Shown piece by piece: positions 1 to 9,843 of a DNA stretch of 64,000 nucleotides. Made by a program: the position numbers and the translations under genes. The stretch's first letter is position 1; the number at the start of each line of letters is the position of its first letter. The DNA comes from Vibrio sp. NTOU-M3 (GTDB lineage: Bacteria > Pseudomonadota > Gammaproteobacteria > Enterobacterales > Vibrionaceae), in the NCBI RefSeq assembly GCF_040869035.1, contig NZ_CP162100.1, forward strand, positions 1,674,001 to 1,738,000, given 5' to 3'. Under the pieces are notes generated by a model, which did not search any database, was not told where the DNA came from, and saw only the letters and a program-made list of their open reading frames with translations.

Positions 1-3000
1 CAGCTCGAACGTGGCAAGTTAAACAAGCGGTTACGCTCTTCCCAGCCTTTAGCAGAATCTGGATTTGGATCGATGAAAATATGTAAATGGTTAAACGCAG
101 CTTGCAATCGAATATGTTTCGACAACAGCATTCCGTTACCAAACACATCACCGGCCATGTCTCCGACACCTACCGCAGTAAAGTCCGTTGTTTGGCAGTT
201 AATTCCCATTTCTCTGAAATGGCGTTTAACGGACTCCCAACCACCTTTTGCCGTGATGCCCATGGCTTTATGGTCATAACCATTTGAGCCACCAGAGGCA
301 AATGCATCTCCTAGCCAGAAATTGTATTCTTCCGACACAGAGTTAGCGAGATCAGAAAACGTTGCGGTTCCTTTATCCGCCGCCACCACGAGGTATGGAT
401 CATCTTCATCATGACGAACAACATTTTTAGGAGGGATCACTTCGCCTTCAATGATGTTGTCTGACACATCAAGCAATGCTCGGATAAAGCGTTTGTAGCA
501 GCGTTGTCCTTCAGCAAAAATCTCATCTCGGGATGTCAGCATGTGTTGGCGTTTGCAGACAAAGCCCCCTTTAGCGCCAACTGGGACAATAACCGTATTC
601 TTAACTTGCTGTGCTTTTACCAGCCCGAGAATTTCTGTACGGAAATCTTCTTGGCGATCAGACCAACGCAAGCCACCACGAGCAACTTTACCACCACGTA
701 AATGCACACCTTCAATATCTGGAGCATAAACGAAGATCTCAAATGCAGGCACTGGTTGAGGAATTTCAGGAATGTCACTTGGCTTCATTTTCAATGCCAA
801 CCAAGGCTTATTCTGTTTATTCGTATCGAGCTGATAATAGTTGGTACGTAATGTAGCCGTAATCATTTCCATGTAACGGCGAATGATCCGGTCATCATCA
901 AGACTTTCTACATGATCAAGCTGTTCCATCATTTTCTTGATCAGGTCTTTTTGTCCTTTCTCACTTCCTTTGTGTTTCGGATCAAAACGTTTAACGAAAA
1001 GATCCACCAACCCTTTAGCAAGATCAGGATAATGACTTAGGGTTTCCTCGATATAATGTTGACTAAATGGGAAACCAACTTGGCGCATGTAGCGAGCATA
1101 AGCTCGAAGAATCGAGATCTCTCTTCCTGTGAGTGATGCACCTAGCACCAAGCGGTTAAATCCATCGCTTTCAAGCTCACCAGCCCAAATTGCAGCAAAA
1201 GCTTGTTGGAAACGATCGCGAGCTTCACGTAGATCAACACTCTTATCGCTCTTATGAAGCATAGAAAAATCTAGGATCCAATAAATCTGTCCATTCGCAC
1301 TTCTTACTTCATAAGGTGATTCACCAATCACTCGAAGCCCCAAATTCTCCAACATCGGCATGACATCAGATAAATGGATAGGTTCGTCGCGATGATAGAG
1401 TTTCAATCGGACGGCTTTGGAATCACTACCCAACTCCTGCGGACGATAGAACAACATGCCCAACTTGTTATCATCGCTTAGTGACTCAAGTCGTTCAATG
1501 TCGGCAACCGCCGATCCCGGCATCACATCTTCTTTATACGATCGGGGGAAAGCACGCATATAATCTTTCGATAGCGGTAATCCTTTGCTTTCACCAAAGT
1601 TCGCAATGATCGCTTCTTTCAAACGATCATCCCATGTAGAAGATGCTTCCATTAAGTTTTGCTCAATTGTTTTTACGTCGATATCCATGTTGTTATTATC
1701 GACACGGACGATGTAATGCGTTCTAGCTAAAGGACTTTCAGAAAAATATGTTGTGAACTCAACTTCTTGTTCACAACCAAAATACTGCTGCAAAATACGC
1801 TGAGTCTGACGTCGTAATTCGGTGTTGTAACGATCTTTGGTGACATAAACCATGCAGCTAAAGAAACGACCAAACGGATCTTTTCGTACGAACAAACGAA
1901 GCAAATCACGATCCTGCATCTGAACGACACCCATGCCGACTTCTAGCAGCTCTTCTTCTTTTGCTTGCAGCAGTTCGTCCCTTGGGTAGTTTTCTAGAAT
2001 ATTGTGTAGCGCTTTATAAGAATATGAACCTTCACGATAACCACTCGCTTCAAGAATTCGCCCTACCTTTTCACGTATCAGCGGAATACCGGACACACTT
2101 TGGTTATATACCGCAGACGTATACAAACCAGTGAATCGATGTTCCCCAACCACTTTACCGTTCTTATCAAACTTTTTAATCCCGATATAATCGGTATACG
2201 CTGGACGATGAATGCGACTCGGTGTATTGCCTTTAGTCACAATAAGTAAGAATGGCTTTTTCGCTTCTAGTCTGGCTGAGTCAGGGAAGTTTGAAAGTTT
2301 AACGCTACGAACACGATGTTCATTCGCGAAAAGACCTAGCCCTTTCTCTTTGGTTGGGCGCAACTCGGTGTCACCATCAACCGTAACCAAGTCATATTCT
2401 TTGTAACCCATAAAGGTAAAGTTGTGATTCCCTAGCCAACGTAAAAACTGGATAGTTTCATCCCAACGATCTCGCTCAATATCAAACTTACCTTGTTTCG
2501 ATTCAACTTGGTTCGTTACTTCTTCCAGTTTTTCAACCATCAGCAGCCAATCTTGAACGACAAGGCCCGTATCAAGCAAAATGGATAGCAGCTCTTCTTT
2601 CAGAGAAGCCATTTCTGATTTATCCGTTAAGCGGTCTACTTCTACGTGGAATAAGGACTGCATTACACCAGTACCATTATTCAGGTTGATGATCTCTCCC
2701 TGCTTTGAGCGCTCAACTTGTGTTGGACCATGCAACATTAAGTGAGAGTCTAATCCAAGGCGGCTTAATGCCATTTTGGTTGAGTCAACGAGAAACGGGC
2801 TGTCAGGTACGACGATTTCAACGATAGTATGAGTCGATTGCCAGCCTTGACGACTGACTGATGGGTTAAATACTCGAACGGAAATATCTTCCGGTTTTTT
2901 TTCATTTATATGATGCCAAAGACTAACAACGGCACCATACAAATCAGATTCATTTCTTTCCACAAGATCATCTTGAGAAATATTGCTGAAAAGATGCTGA

Positions 3001-3104
3001 GCAAGTTGAGTGACTAAAGGCTGATGAGCAAGCTCGAGTTTGTCTTGAATAAGCTTATATACTTTTTCAAGCAGAACCGGCATCAGTGTTTCACGCGCGG
3101 TCAT
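1..3104 (-). CDS. gdhB: NAD-specific glutamate dehydrogenase, large type (partial, 3' end off window)
   Basis: Oxidative deamination of glutamate to 2-oxoglutarate with NAD, in the cytoplasm. About 1,034 codons are present, and the frame runs off base 1 without a stop. Proteins of this large class are usually near 1,600 residues, so about a third is missing. The start ATG at 3104 is preceded by GGAG. The N-terminus begins MTARETLMPVLLEK. The catalytic half is recognisable in the translation of bases 500-700, with GLRWSDR and PVGAKGGF, followed by a DEDDPYLVVAADKGTA stretch typical of the family. I followed the frame through several stretches and saw no frameshift. The gene lies downstream of the DUF2835 gene and pepN on the same strand, an arrangement I associate with Vibrio and Shewanella. 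The family assignment is firm; the gene symbol varies between annotations. Confidence 0.93.
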   Translation of the reverse strand, partial: MTARETLMPVLLEKVYKLIQDKLELAHQPLVTQLAQHLFSNISQDDLVERNESDLYGAVVSLWHHINEKKPEDISVRVFNPSVSRQGWQSTHTIVEIVVPDSPFLVDSTKMALSRLGLDSHLMLHGPTQVERSKQGEIINLNNGTGVMQSLFHVEVDRLTDKSEMASLKEELLSILLDTGLVVQDWLLMVEKLEEVTNQVESKQGKFDIERDRWDETIQFLRWLGNHNFTFMGYKEYDLVTVDGDTELRPTKEKGLGLFANEHRVRSVKLSNFPDSARLEAKKPFLLIVTKGNTPSRIHRPAYTDYIGIKKFDKNGKVVGEHRFTGLYTSAVYNQSVSGIPLIREKVGRILEASGYREGSYSYKALHNILENYPRDELLQAKEEELLEVGMGVVQMQDRDLLRLFVRKDPFGRFFSCMVYVTKDRYNTELRRQTQRILQQYFGCEQEVEFTTYFSESPLARTHYIVRVDNNNMDIDVKTIEQNLMEASSTWDDRLKEAIIANFGESKGLPLSKDYMRAFPRSYKEDVMPGSAVADIERLESLSDDNKLGMLFYRPQELGSDSKAVRLKLYHRDEPIHLSDVMPMLENLGLRVIGESPYEVRSANGQIYWILDFSMLHKSDKSVDLREARDRFQQAFAAIWAGELESDGFNRLVLGASLTGREISILRAYARYMRQVGFPFSQHYIEETLSHYPDLAKGLVDLFVKRFDPKHKGSEKGQKDLIKKMMEQLDHVESLDDDRIIRRYMEMITATLRTNYYQLDTNKQNKPWLALKMKPSDIPEIPQPVPAFEIFVYAPDIEGVHLRGGKVARGGLRWSDRQEDFRTEILGLVKAQQVKNTVIVPVGAKGGFVCKRQHMLTSRDEIFAEGQRCYKRFIRALLDVSDNIIEGEVIPPKNVVRHDEDDPYLVVAADKGTATFSDLANSVSEEYNFWLGDAFASGGSNGYDHKAMGITAKGGWESVKRHFREMGINCQTTDFTAVGVGDMAGDVFGNGMLLSKHIRLQAAFNHLHIFIDPNPDSAKGWEERNRLFNLPRSS

Positions 3105-3291
3105 AATCACACTCCACAATTAGAATTGTATGTTTTTGTTGGGGATGTTGTAAGCATAGTGCTTAACACGGGTAATGCAGGGTTATTGTAAAAGCTTTAT
3201 TGACAAAAGGTTAATTATTTAAACCTTTAAGAAGATGAAATGTTTGAGAATGTGATTAAGGTTCTATTTAAAGCTCTATTAAATCAGTTGC

Positions 3292-3510
3292 TCACAGAAC
3301 TTCTAACTTAATAAATTTGTTTTCTTGGTCAGTTGTCAGTCGAAAGCGCCCTTTAACTCCGATTTGGGTTAAAAAAGGCCGAAATCGTGTTGCAGGAAGC
3401 TGTAGCCGTAACCCATTGTCTGTAATCACTAATACTGAGCTTGCTGCCCCTGAATAATGAGAAAGGAAGGTTTGATATGAAATGTTCAGTGAGAAATAGT
3501 AATAGTTCAT
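3292..3510 (-). CDS. DUF2835 family small protein
   Basis: A 72-residue protein of unknown function. I recognise it as DUF2835 from the pattern FSLNIS near the N-terminus, the central LRLQLPATRFRPFLT and GRFRLT near the C-terminus. It has no signal peptide or membrane segment. It sits between pepN (upstream on the same strand) and the large glutamate dehydrogenase, the usual place for this family in vibrios. A perfect 11-bp hairpin lies just before its start codon, and the ribosome-binding site is weak, so expression may depend on read-through from pepN or on RNA structure. No function can be deduced from the sequence. Confidence 0.8.
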   Translation of the reverse strand: MNYYYFSLNISYQTFLSHYSGAASSVLVITDNGLRLQLPATRFRPFLTQIGVKGRFRLTTDQENKFIKLEVL

Positions 3511-3547
3511 CGAGATAAAGAGCCGGTAACTGCCTTAGTTACCGGCT
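3511..3547 (-). terminator. Hairpin between pepN and the DUF2835 gene
   Basis: A perfect 11-bp inverted repeat, 3521-3531 with 3537-3547, and a 5-base loop. On the minus strand it is followed by CTTTATC rather than a clean T-run. It is either a weak terminator for pepN or a structure covering the translation start of the next gene. Confidence 0.5.
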
Positions 3548-3555
3548 GTCATATT

Positions 3556-6162
3556 TTAAGATTCTAATGCTTTAGACACTTTTTCAAACAAGTCCTTAGC
3601 TAGGTTATCTAATGCTTTCAGTGATTCCAACTCAGCCTTGATGAGAACTTGACGCTCTTCATCATATTTGCGGAATTTCAACAATGGATCGATTAAACGT
3701 GACGCCACTTGTGGGTTGCTGCTGTTAAGTTCACGTAGAATTTCGCCCGCGAACTTATAACCTTCACCACTTTTCGCATGGAAACGAACAGGGTTCATAT
3801 TCAAGAATGAGCCAATTAAACTTCTCGTACGATTTGGGTTTTTCAAACTGAATGCTTCATGGCCCATCGTTTGTTTAATAACATCCAAAACATCTTCTGA
3901 AGGGTTTGCACCTTGTAACGCAAACCATTTATCCATGACTAAACCATCATGTTTCCATTTTGCACTGTAATCTGCCATCAACGCTTCACGACATTCAAGC
4001 TGTGCGCTGTTCACTGCTGACATTGCGGCAATCGTATCTGTCATATTGTTTGCTTGCTCATATTGAGCTTTCGCTAACTGATTTCCTTGCTCGGTATACG
4101 CAAGATAAGAAAGTGCGGTGTTACGTAGCGAACGTTGACCAATTGCTGAGTGTTCTATCGAATAGTTCGCTTGTTTCAAGCTGTGGTAAATTGCACTGAA
4201 CTCGTCTTCCAGCTCAGTTGCCAATTTAACTTTGATTGACTTTAGGACGGATGCTACAGCATCAACATCAACTTGCTTATACCAACCGAAAACTTCATTG
4301 TGACTTGGAAGCGATAACATTTCCGTGATGAACGCATGTTCGAGGTTTTCGTTTAATAGAACACCGCGGAATGCATCGATAACAGAGTCTGGCAAATCAA
4401 ACTGTTCATCATTTTGAACGGCTTGTACATTACTGCGAATGTATTTTGCCAAGAGCATCTGCCCTGCATCCCATCGCGCAAATTCATTACGCGCGTGAAC
4501 CATTAGGAAAGTCAGCTCTTCATCACTGTAATCATATTCCATAACGACTGGTGCTGAGAATTCTCTAAGCATTGATGGAATTGGTTTTTCATTCACGTTT
4601 TCAAAAACAAATGTTTGCTTGTCTTTAGTCACATTCAAAACATTGTTTACTAGAGAATTGTTACGGCGTAACTCAACTACATCACCATTTGCTTGATACA
4701 GTTCAATATCAAACGGAATATGTAATGCTTGTTTGTCATTTTGGTCTTGTGTCGCTTCCGTTGATTGCTCAACCGTCAGCGAATAAGTTTTATCCAGTTC
4801 ATTGTATTCACTCGACACTTTTAGCTTTGGTGTACCCGATTGGCTATACCATAAACGGAATTGTTTTAAGTCCACACCAGAAGCATCTTCCATCGCAGAA
4901 ACAAAGTCTTCACAAGTAGCCGCCGTACCATCGTGACGCTCGAAGTACAACTTCATGCCTTTCTGGAACCCTTCTTCACCAAGCAAAGTGTGCATCATTC
5001 GAATGACTTCGCTGCCTTTTTCGTACACGGTTAGCGTGTAGAAGTTGTTCATCTCAATCACTTTCTCAGGTCGAATTGGATGAGACATCGGGCTAGCATC
5101 CTCGGCAAACTGAGGACCACGAATAATGCGAACATTGTTAATTCGATTCACAGCCCTTGAACCGAGGTCAGAAGAAAACTCTTGGTCACGGAATACGGTT
5201 AAACCTTCTTTAAGGCTTAGCTGGAACCAATCTCGACATGTCACTCGGTTCCCTGTCCAGTTATGGAAATACTCATGGCCAATAACCGCTTCAATGCCTA
5301 AATAATCCGTATCTGTTGCCGTTTTATCATTTGCTAGGACAAATTTAGAGTTAAAGATGTTTAACCCTTTATTCTCCATTGCGCCCATGTTGAAGAAATC
5401 GACAGCAACAATCATATAGATGTCGAGATCGTACTCTAGGCCAAATCGTTCTTCGTCCCACTTCATCGAGTTAATCAGCGATGTCATTGCGTGTGGAGCA
5501 CGGTCTAAATTCCCTTTATCAACGAAGATTTCAAGCTCAACATTACGACCAGATCGTGTGATGTATTTGTCACGTAATACATCAAAATCGCCAGCAACTA
5601 GGGCAAACAAATAAGCTGGTTTAGGGTGCGGATCTTGCCATTGAACCCAATGACGACCTTCTTCAAGTTCACCTTCTGCAATTCGGTTACCGTTACTTAA
5701 TAGAAATGGATACTCAGCTTTATCAGCAATCACTTTCGTTGTGTACTTTGCTAGCACATCCGGACGGTCCATATAATAAGTGATACGGCGGAAGCCTTCG
5801 GCTTCACACTGAGTACAGAATGCGCCACCTGATTTATAGAGCCCTTCTAAAGCCGTGTTCGCTTCAGGGTTTATTTCAGTAATAATGGTTAAATTAAACT
5901 GCTCAGGTAACTGGTGTAACTCTAAACACCCTTCAGCCTCTTGGTAGTTCGTCCACTCTTCACCATCAACTTCTACGCGCTTTAATACAAGACCTTCACC
6001 GTCTAATTTCAGTGAGGTGTTATCTGATACTTGTTTGACGTTAGAAACTGCCGTGACGGTTGTTGCAGTATCATGCAAATCAAATGTTAGCTCGATATCG
6101 GTAATCGTGTGACTTGGTGATTGATAATCTTTACGATATTTGGCTTGTGGTGTTAGAGCCAT
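3556..6162 (-). CDS. pepN: Aminopeptidase N
   Basis: M1-family zinc aminopeptidase that removes N-terminal residues from peptides during cytoplasmic protein turnover. Its 868 residues match the usual bacterial PepN length of about 870. The substrate-binding motif GAMENKGL (about residues 258-265) and the zinc site HEYFHNW (about residues 294-300), followed by the second zinc ligand in LKEGLTVFRDQEF, are all intact. An N-terminal beta-sandwich domain precedes the catalytic domain, and a long helical C-terminal domain follows it. There is no signal peptide. The first gene downstream is the DUF2835 gene, separated by a hairpin. Upstream is a terminator belonging to the next gene, so pepN probably has its own promoter in 6163-6213. 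Confidence 0.97.
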   Translation of the reverse strand: MALTPQAKYRKDYQSPSHTITDIELTFDLHDTATTVTAVSNVKQVSDNTSLKLDGEGLVLKRVEVDGEEWTNYQEAEGCLELHQLPEQFNLTIITEINPEANTALEGLYKSGGAFCTQCEAEGFRRITYYMDRPDVLAKYTTKVIADKAEYPFLLSNGNRIAEGELEEGRHWVQWQDPHPKPAYLFALVAGDFDVLRDKYITRSGRNVELEIFVDKGNLDRAPHAMTSLINSMKWDEERFGLEYDLDIYMIVAVDFFNMGAMENKGLNIFNSKFVLANDKTATDTDYLGIEAVIGHEYFHNWTGNRVTCRDWFQLSLKEGLTVFRDQEFSSDLGSRAVNRINNVRIIRGPQFAEDASPMSHPIRPEKVIEMNNFYTLTVYEKGSEVIRMMHTLLGEEGFQKGMKLYFERHDGTAATCEDFVSAMEDASGVDLKQFRLWYSQSGTPKLKVSSEYNELDKTYSLTVEQSTEATQDQNDKQALHIPFDIELYQANGDVVELRRNNSLVNNVLNVTKDKQTFVFENVNEKPIPSMLREFSAPVVMEYDYSDEELTFLMVHARNEFARWDAGQMLLAKYIRSNVQAVQNDEQFDLPDSVIDAFRGVLLNENLEHAFITEMLSLPSHNEVFGWYKQVDVDAVASVLKSIKVKLATELEDEFSAIYHSLKQANYSIEHSAIGQRSLRNTALSYLAYTEQGNQLAKAQYEQANNMTDTIAAMSAVNSAQLECREALMADYSAKWKHDGLVMDKWFALQGANPSEDVLDVIKQTMGHEAFSLKNPNRTRSLIGSFLNMNPVRFHAKSGEGYKFAGEILRELNSSNPQVASRLIDPLLKFRKYDEERQVLIKAELESLKALDNLAKDLFEKVSKALES

Positions 6163-6214
6163 GTCTAAATCCTTCTGAACACAAAGTATGTCAAAGAAGC
6201 TTACAACTCTAAAT

Positions 6215-6250
6215 GCAAAAAAACGAGGTATAAACCTTAAATACCTCGTT
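6215..6250 (-). terminator. Rho-independent terminator of the exported hypothetical gene
   Basis: Stem 6222-6230 with 6242-6250 (9 bp). On the minus strand it is followed by a run of seven T. It ends the transcript of the gene at 6314-6970 before pepN. Confidence 0.8.
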
Positions 6251-6313
6251 ATTTTGCTATCAAAACTCTATCAAACAATCATATTGACTATTTTTTAATC
6301 CATCTGTAGATAG

Positions 6314-6970
6314 TTAACGTATCCTATTTAGGACTGCGTACATACCGCCTTCCTCAATCTCTAGCGTTAAAGTATCACTGTTTAAAGTGTAGCGAGTATC
6401 ATGCTCTCCATTTTCATACAGCAGTACCAAGTGATTACCTTCGGTGTAATAAACACCTCTATGTACCGCTTCATCACCGGATTGATTTCTCACTTTGAAC
6501 ATAAAAATAAAGTCTGGTTGCAACACTAAATCCATCCGATGTGCATCATGGATATCCTCGCCAGAAAGGTGCTTACTTGACCAGATCCCTGCTAATGAGT
6601 TGGATAACGCTTTAGTAAACGTTACACCATTCAGATTCAGCAAGTTGTGGTTAACTGAGTATTCATACAGTTGTGGTTCTGATGAATCCACTCCCAAGAT
6701 AATTGTATTGTCGTTTGCAGTGTAGAGCCCTTCCCAATGATCCACACTATAATCTTTCTTCTGGATATCGATCTTGAAGTTATAGTTTGAGTCCAGTGTT
6801 AATTTGATCGCCAAAAAATTCTCAGAAGACTTTTCAGGTTCTGGATTTATCAAATACCAATCCCCAATCAAGAATGGCGAGTCAAATTGTGTTAAATCAT
6901 TCTTTTTCTTTGTGTCGTTCGCTGAAAGCGAAAAGCTTAAGCAAGCTAAAACAATAATAATGAATCTCAT
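6314..6970 (-). CDS. Hypothetical exported protein
   Basis: 218 residues with a likely Sec signal peptide: MRFIIIVLACLSFSLSA, then charged mature sequence, with cleavage probably near residue 17. There is no lipobox cysteine. The mature part is rich in beta-strand-like stretches with repeated W/Y/G patterns: GDWYLINPEP, then VDHWEGLYTANDNTI, later GIWSSKHLSGEDIHD and HRGVYYTEGNHLVLLYENG. This suggests two similar beta halves, possibly a lipocalin-like or META-like sandwich. I do not recognise a named family. The gene is probably monocistronic, between its own terminator and the prc terminator. Confidence 0.75.
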   Translation of the reverse strand: MRFIIIVLACLSFSLSANDTKKKNDLTQFDSPFLIGDWYLINPEPEKSSENFLAIKLTLDSNYNFKIDIQKKDYSVDHWEGLYTANDNTIILGVDSSEPQLYEYSVNHNLLNLNGVTFTKALSNSLAGIWSSKHLSGEDIHDAHRMDLVLQPDFIFMFKVRNQSGDEAVHRGVYYTEGNHLVLLYENGEHDTRYTLNSDTLTLEIEEGGMYAVLNRIR

Positions 6971-7054
6971 AGCGCATCCCTCACTTACCTTTTAAGCGTA
7001 GGTTGCCGTTCTGAATAACGCTAAATTTTCGATCTAAATCACATTAATTATTGG

Positions 7055-7086
7055 CATAAAAAAAGCGAGCTATATAAGCTCGCTTT
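7055..7086 (-). terminator. Rho-independent terminator of proQ-prc
   Basis: Stem 7062-7071 with 7077-7086 (10 bp), 5-base loop, followed on the minus strand by a T-run. It lies 20 bases after the prc stop codon. Confidence 0.85.
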
Positions 7087-7106
7087 GTATTTCAATAAGT
7101 TAGAGA

Positions 7107-9101
7107 TTAACGAATCATATCAACCATAATCGCAACTGACTCATCCAGATACGCATCTGGTGCTTCATAGTCTTTTGGCACATCATCAAGCGTTTTGAAG
7201 GCTTTCAGCCCCTGAGCTTTTTGACGCTGGTTAATGCGTTGTAAACGTTCATCATCCGCTTTATCACTCTCTTCTTTGCGCATTTTTTCATTTAAAGACA
7301 ACATATTGTCGTCTTTTTCTGCTTTGTAGCGCTTGATATCCTCAGCAATAAATCGGAACTCTAAATCTTTAGCAATTCGCACCTGATGCTTAGCCGTCAG
7401 TTTACCAATAAGTGCTTCGTTACCTTGTAACTTAAGATACTTGGCATGATCAATACTGTCCCATGGTAATGCATTGTCTTCCACACTTTCACCAGTTTCA
7501 CTTGGATCCACTGCTGTAGGGAATGCAATATCCGGAGCCACACCTTTGTTCTGTGTACTTCCACCATTAATGCGGTAGAACTTCTGAATCGTATACTGAA
7601 CATAACCTAATTCGTTATCAAACAGGTCATAAATATGATTCAAAGAACGATGTTGCTGTACGGTTCCTTTACCAAATGAGTTCTCACCCAAAATAATGCC
7701 ACGACCGTAATCTTGCATTGCTGCCGCAAAAATCTCAGAAGCCGAAGCACTATAACGGTTAACCAAGACCATTAGCGGTCCTGTGTAGCTGATTTTGCCA
7801 TCGGTATCGCTGTTAACATTAACCCGGCCGTAACTATCACGGACTTGCACAACAGGACCACTCTCGATAAACAGTCCAGATAATGCAGTCGCTTCCGTTA
7901 ATGCACCACCACCGTTATTTCGCAAATCAACAATAATGCCTTCAACACCATCTGATTTAAGCTGAGTGATCAGTTTATCTGTATCTTTTGCTAGTCCAAC
8001 ATAAAAGCTTGGTACCTCTAAGACACCCACCTTTTTGCCGTCCTTCTCAAAGACTTCAGATTTAACGGCGCGATCTTCCAGACGAATCTTGTCGCGAATC
8101 AGCGTAATCACTTCCGCTTTCGCATCTTTACCCTCAGGTAACACTTGCAAGTTAACTTTTGTGCCTTTAGGCCCTTTGATAAGCTGAACAACATCATCCA
8201 ATCGCCAACCAATGACATCAACAAGCTCTTCGCCTTCTTGACCAACACCGATAATGCGATCGCCTTCAGCGAGCTGCTTGCTCTTAGAAGCAGGACCACC
8301 AGCAACTAATGAACGAATAACGGTATAATCATCCGTCATTTGCAATACAGCACCAATCCCTTCTAAAGATAGATTCATTTCTGTTTGGAATTGATCTGCG
8401 CTTCGAGGACTTAAGTAACTGGTATGAGGATCGACTTCACGCGCAAACGCATTCATGTAGAGCTGAAATACGTCTTCGTTATGCGTTTGGCTCAAGCGTT
8501 TTAATGCGTTGTTATAACGTTTGCCTAAAATCTCTTTGATTTCTTTCCAGTCTTTGCCAGTCAGTTTGAGATTCAACGCGTCATACTTCACCCGCTTACG
8601 CCACAACTCATCAAGCTCTGCTTTGTCTTTCGGCCAGTTCGCTTCACTACGGTCGAGCTGAATGGACTCATCGACATCAAACGACATTTCTTTGTCGAGT
8701 AACGATAACGCATATTTAAAGCGTTCATAACGACGCTTCATTGATAAATTGTACACATCAAATGCGATCTGGTTATCACCAGATTTCAATTGATCATCAA
8801 TAGCAACCGCGTATTTATTAAACGAATTGACATCAGCTTGCGTAAACACATTTCGATTGTAATCCAACATTTCGATATAACGCTCGAAAATGGCTTGAGA
8901 AAACTTGTCGTCAAGGGAAAAGTGTTTGTAATGAGAACGGGTAAAGCGAGAAGTAACTCGTTTACTAGCAGTTTGGTGTTGAGCTTCAGGAACAAGAACC
9001 GGAAGGTCCTCTAGTTTGATTTTAGCATCAACGGCGTGAGCTGAAGACGCTGCTAGCCATAGGCTAGCAGCAATCAGCGACATTTTTGAACGGCATTTCA
9101 T
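7107..9101 (-). CDS. prc: Tail-specific (carboxy-terminal) protease
   Basis: Periplasmic serine protease of the S41 family that processes or degrades envelope proteins from the C-terminus. In E. coli it trims FtsI and degrades envelope substrates with the NlpI adaptor (family knowledge). It has 664 residues against about 680 in E. coli. A signal peptide is visible (MKCRSKMSLIAASLWLAASSAHA). A PDZ region at about residues 240-330 contains the LEGIGAVLQ and GDRIIGVGQ stretches. The catalytic serine is in NRYSASASEIFAAA at about residue 451, and the general-base lysine is in GENSFGKGTVQ. The C-terminal helical DUF3340-like part is present. It starts 17 bases after proQ, so the two are almost certainly cotranscribed, as in E. 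coli. Confidence 0.97.
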   Translation of the reverse strand: MKCRSKMSLIAASLWLAASSAHAVDAKIKLEDLPVLVPEAQHQTASKRVTSRFTRSHYKHFSLDDKFSQAIFERYIEMLDYNRNVFTQADVNSFNKYAVAIDDQLKSGDNQIAFDVYNLSMKRRYERFKYALSLLDKEMSFDVDESIQLDRSEANWPKDKAELDELWRKRVKYDALNLKLTGKDWKEIKEILGKRYNNALKRLSQTHNEDVFQLYMNAFAREVDPHTSYLSPRSADQFQTEMNLSLEGIGAVLQMTDDYTVIRSLVAGGPASKSKQLAEGDRIIGVGQEGEELVDVIGWRLDDVVQLIKGPKGTKVNLQVLPEGKDAKAEVITLIRDKIRLEDRAVKSEVFEKDGKKVGVLEVPSFYVGLAKDTDKLITQLKSDGVEGIIVDLRNNGGGALTEATALSGLFIESGPVVQVRDSYGRVNVNSDTDGKISYTGPLMVLVNRYSASASEIFAAAMQDYGRGIILGENSFGKGTVQQHRSLNHIYDLFDNELGYVQYTIQKFYRINGGSTQNKGVAPDIAFPTAVDPSETGESVEDNALPWDSIDHAKYLKLQGNEALIGKLTAKHQVRIAKDLEFRFIAEDIKRYKAEKDDNMLSLNEKMRKEESDKADDERLQRINQRQKAQGLKAFKTLDDVPKDYEAPDAYLDESVAIMVDMIR

Positions 9102-9118
9102 GCGTAGGAGTATCTCCT

Positions 9119-9745
9119 TTATGCGCGCAGGTGCTCCGCTTTAACAACCATTTGTAGGCCGTTAGTCAGTTGAACGCGCACATCTTCCTTATTAATTTCA
9201 ACGATAGTCGCAGCCATATTTCCTTTGCCCATATTTACGTTCACTTCGTTACCAATGGTAATTTCATCAGCATTAAGTGCACGTGTTTCTACTGGCTGTT
9301 TGGCCTTTGGTGCTTTATTCGCTTGTGGGCGACGGTTTTGTGGCTTTTTAGCTGGTTTCGCTTTCGCCTTACCCTCTTCACGAGCCTTCTGTGCTTGCTC
9401 TTTACGACGAGCTTGCACCTTTGCTTTACTTTCAGCTAGTGCAGTTTGCGCGTGTTCAACATGTTCTGCTTCAAGTTCACCACATGGGTTACCATCTAGA
9501 TCAACACGTACAGCACCCGGTTTAACACCGTGTAGGTAACGCCATGATGAAGTGTACTGTCTTAACGCTGCACGAAGCTGTGTCTTGCTTACTTTCGGGT
9601 CGTCGGTTAGACGCTCCGCAAGATCTTGAAAAATACCAATTTTAAGTGGTTTTGCTTCACCTTCCAAAGTAAAGCACTTAGGGAAACATTCAGCAATATA
9701 TGCGATAACTTCTTTGCTGTTTTTTAACTTTTCAGTGTTTTCCAT
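9119..9745 (-). CDS. proQ: RNA chaperone ProQ
   Basis: Global RNA-binding protein of the FinO/ProQ family that binds structured small RNAs and mRNA 3' ends (family knowledge). It has 208 residues. The N-terminal FinO-like domain (about 1-120) contains [19 protein letters not shown] and the conserved [16 protein letters not shown] lysine/arginine/alanine/proline-rich linker follows (about 120-155), then a C-terminal Tudor/KOW-like domain ending in [12 protein letters not shown]. It lies directly upstream of prc with a 17-base gap. The start ATG at 9745 is preceded by AGGA on the minus strand. Confidence 0.97.
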   Translation of the reverse strand: MENTEKLKNSKEVIAYIAECFPKCFTLEGEAKPLKIGIFQDLAERLTDDPKVSKTQLRAALRQYTSSWRYLHGVKPGAVRVDLDGNPCGELEAEHVEHAQTALAESKAKVQARRKEQAQKAREEGKAKAKPAKKPQNRRPQANKAPKAKQPVETRALNADEITIGNEVNVNMGKGNMAATIVEINKEDVRVQLTNGLQMVVKAEHLRA

Positions 9746-9843
9746 GAGGATTCCTGGTTATAGCGGCCTTTCCGCGAGCATTAAGATAAATATTTCAGGT
9801 ATTATAGTGACCTGCAAGCGAAAAACCACAGGGAAAGGTTAAT

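Noticed and set aside
73-2406. Several short open frames on both strands at the left edge
   Set aside because: All lie inside the partial glutamate dehydrogenase, whose frame is open over the entire stretch and shows family motifs.
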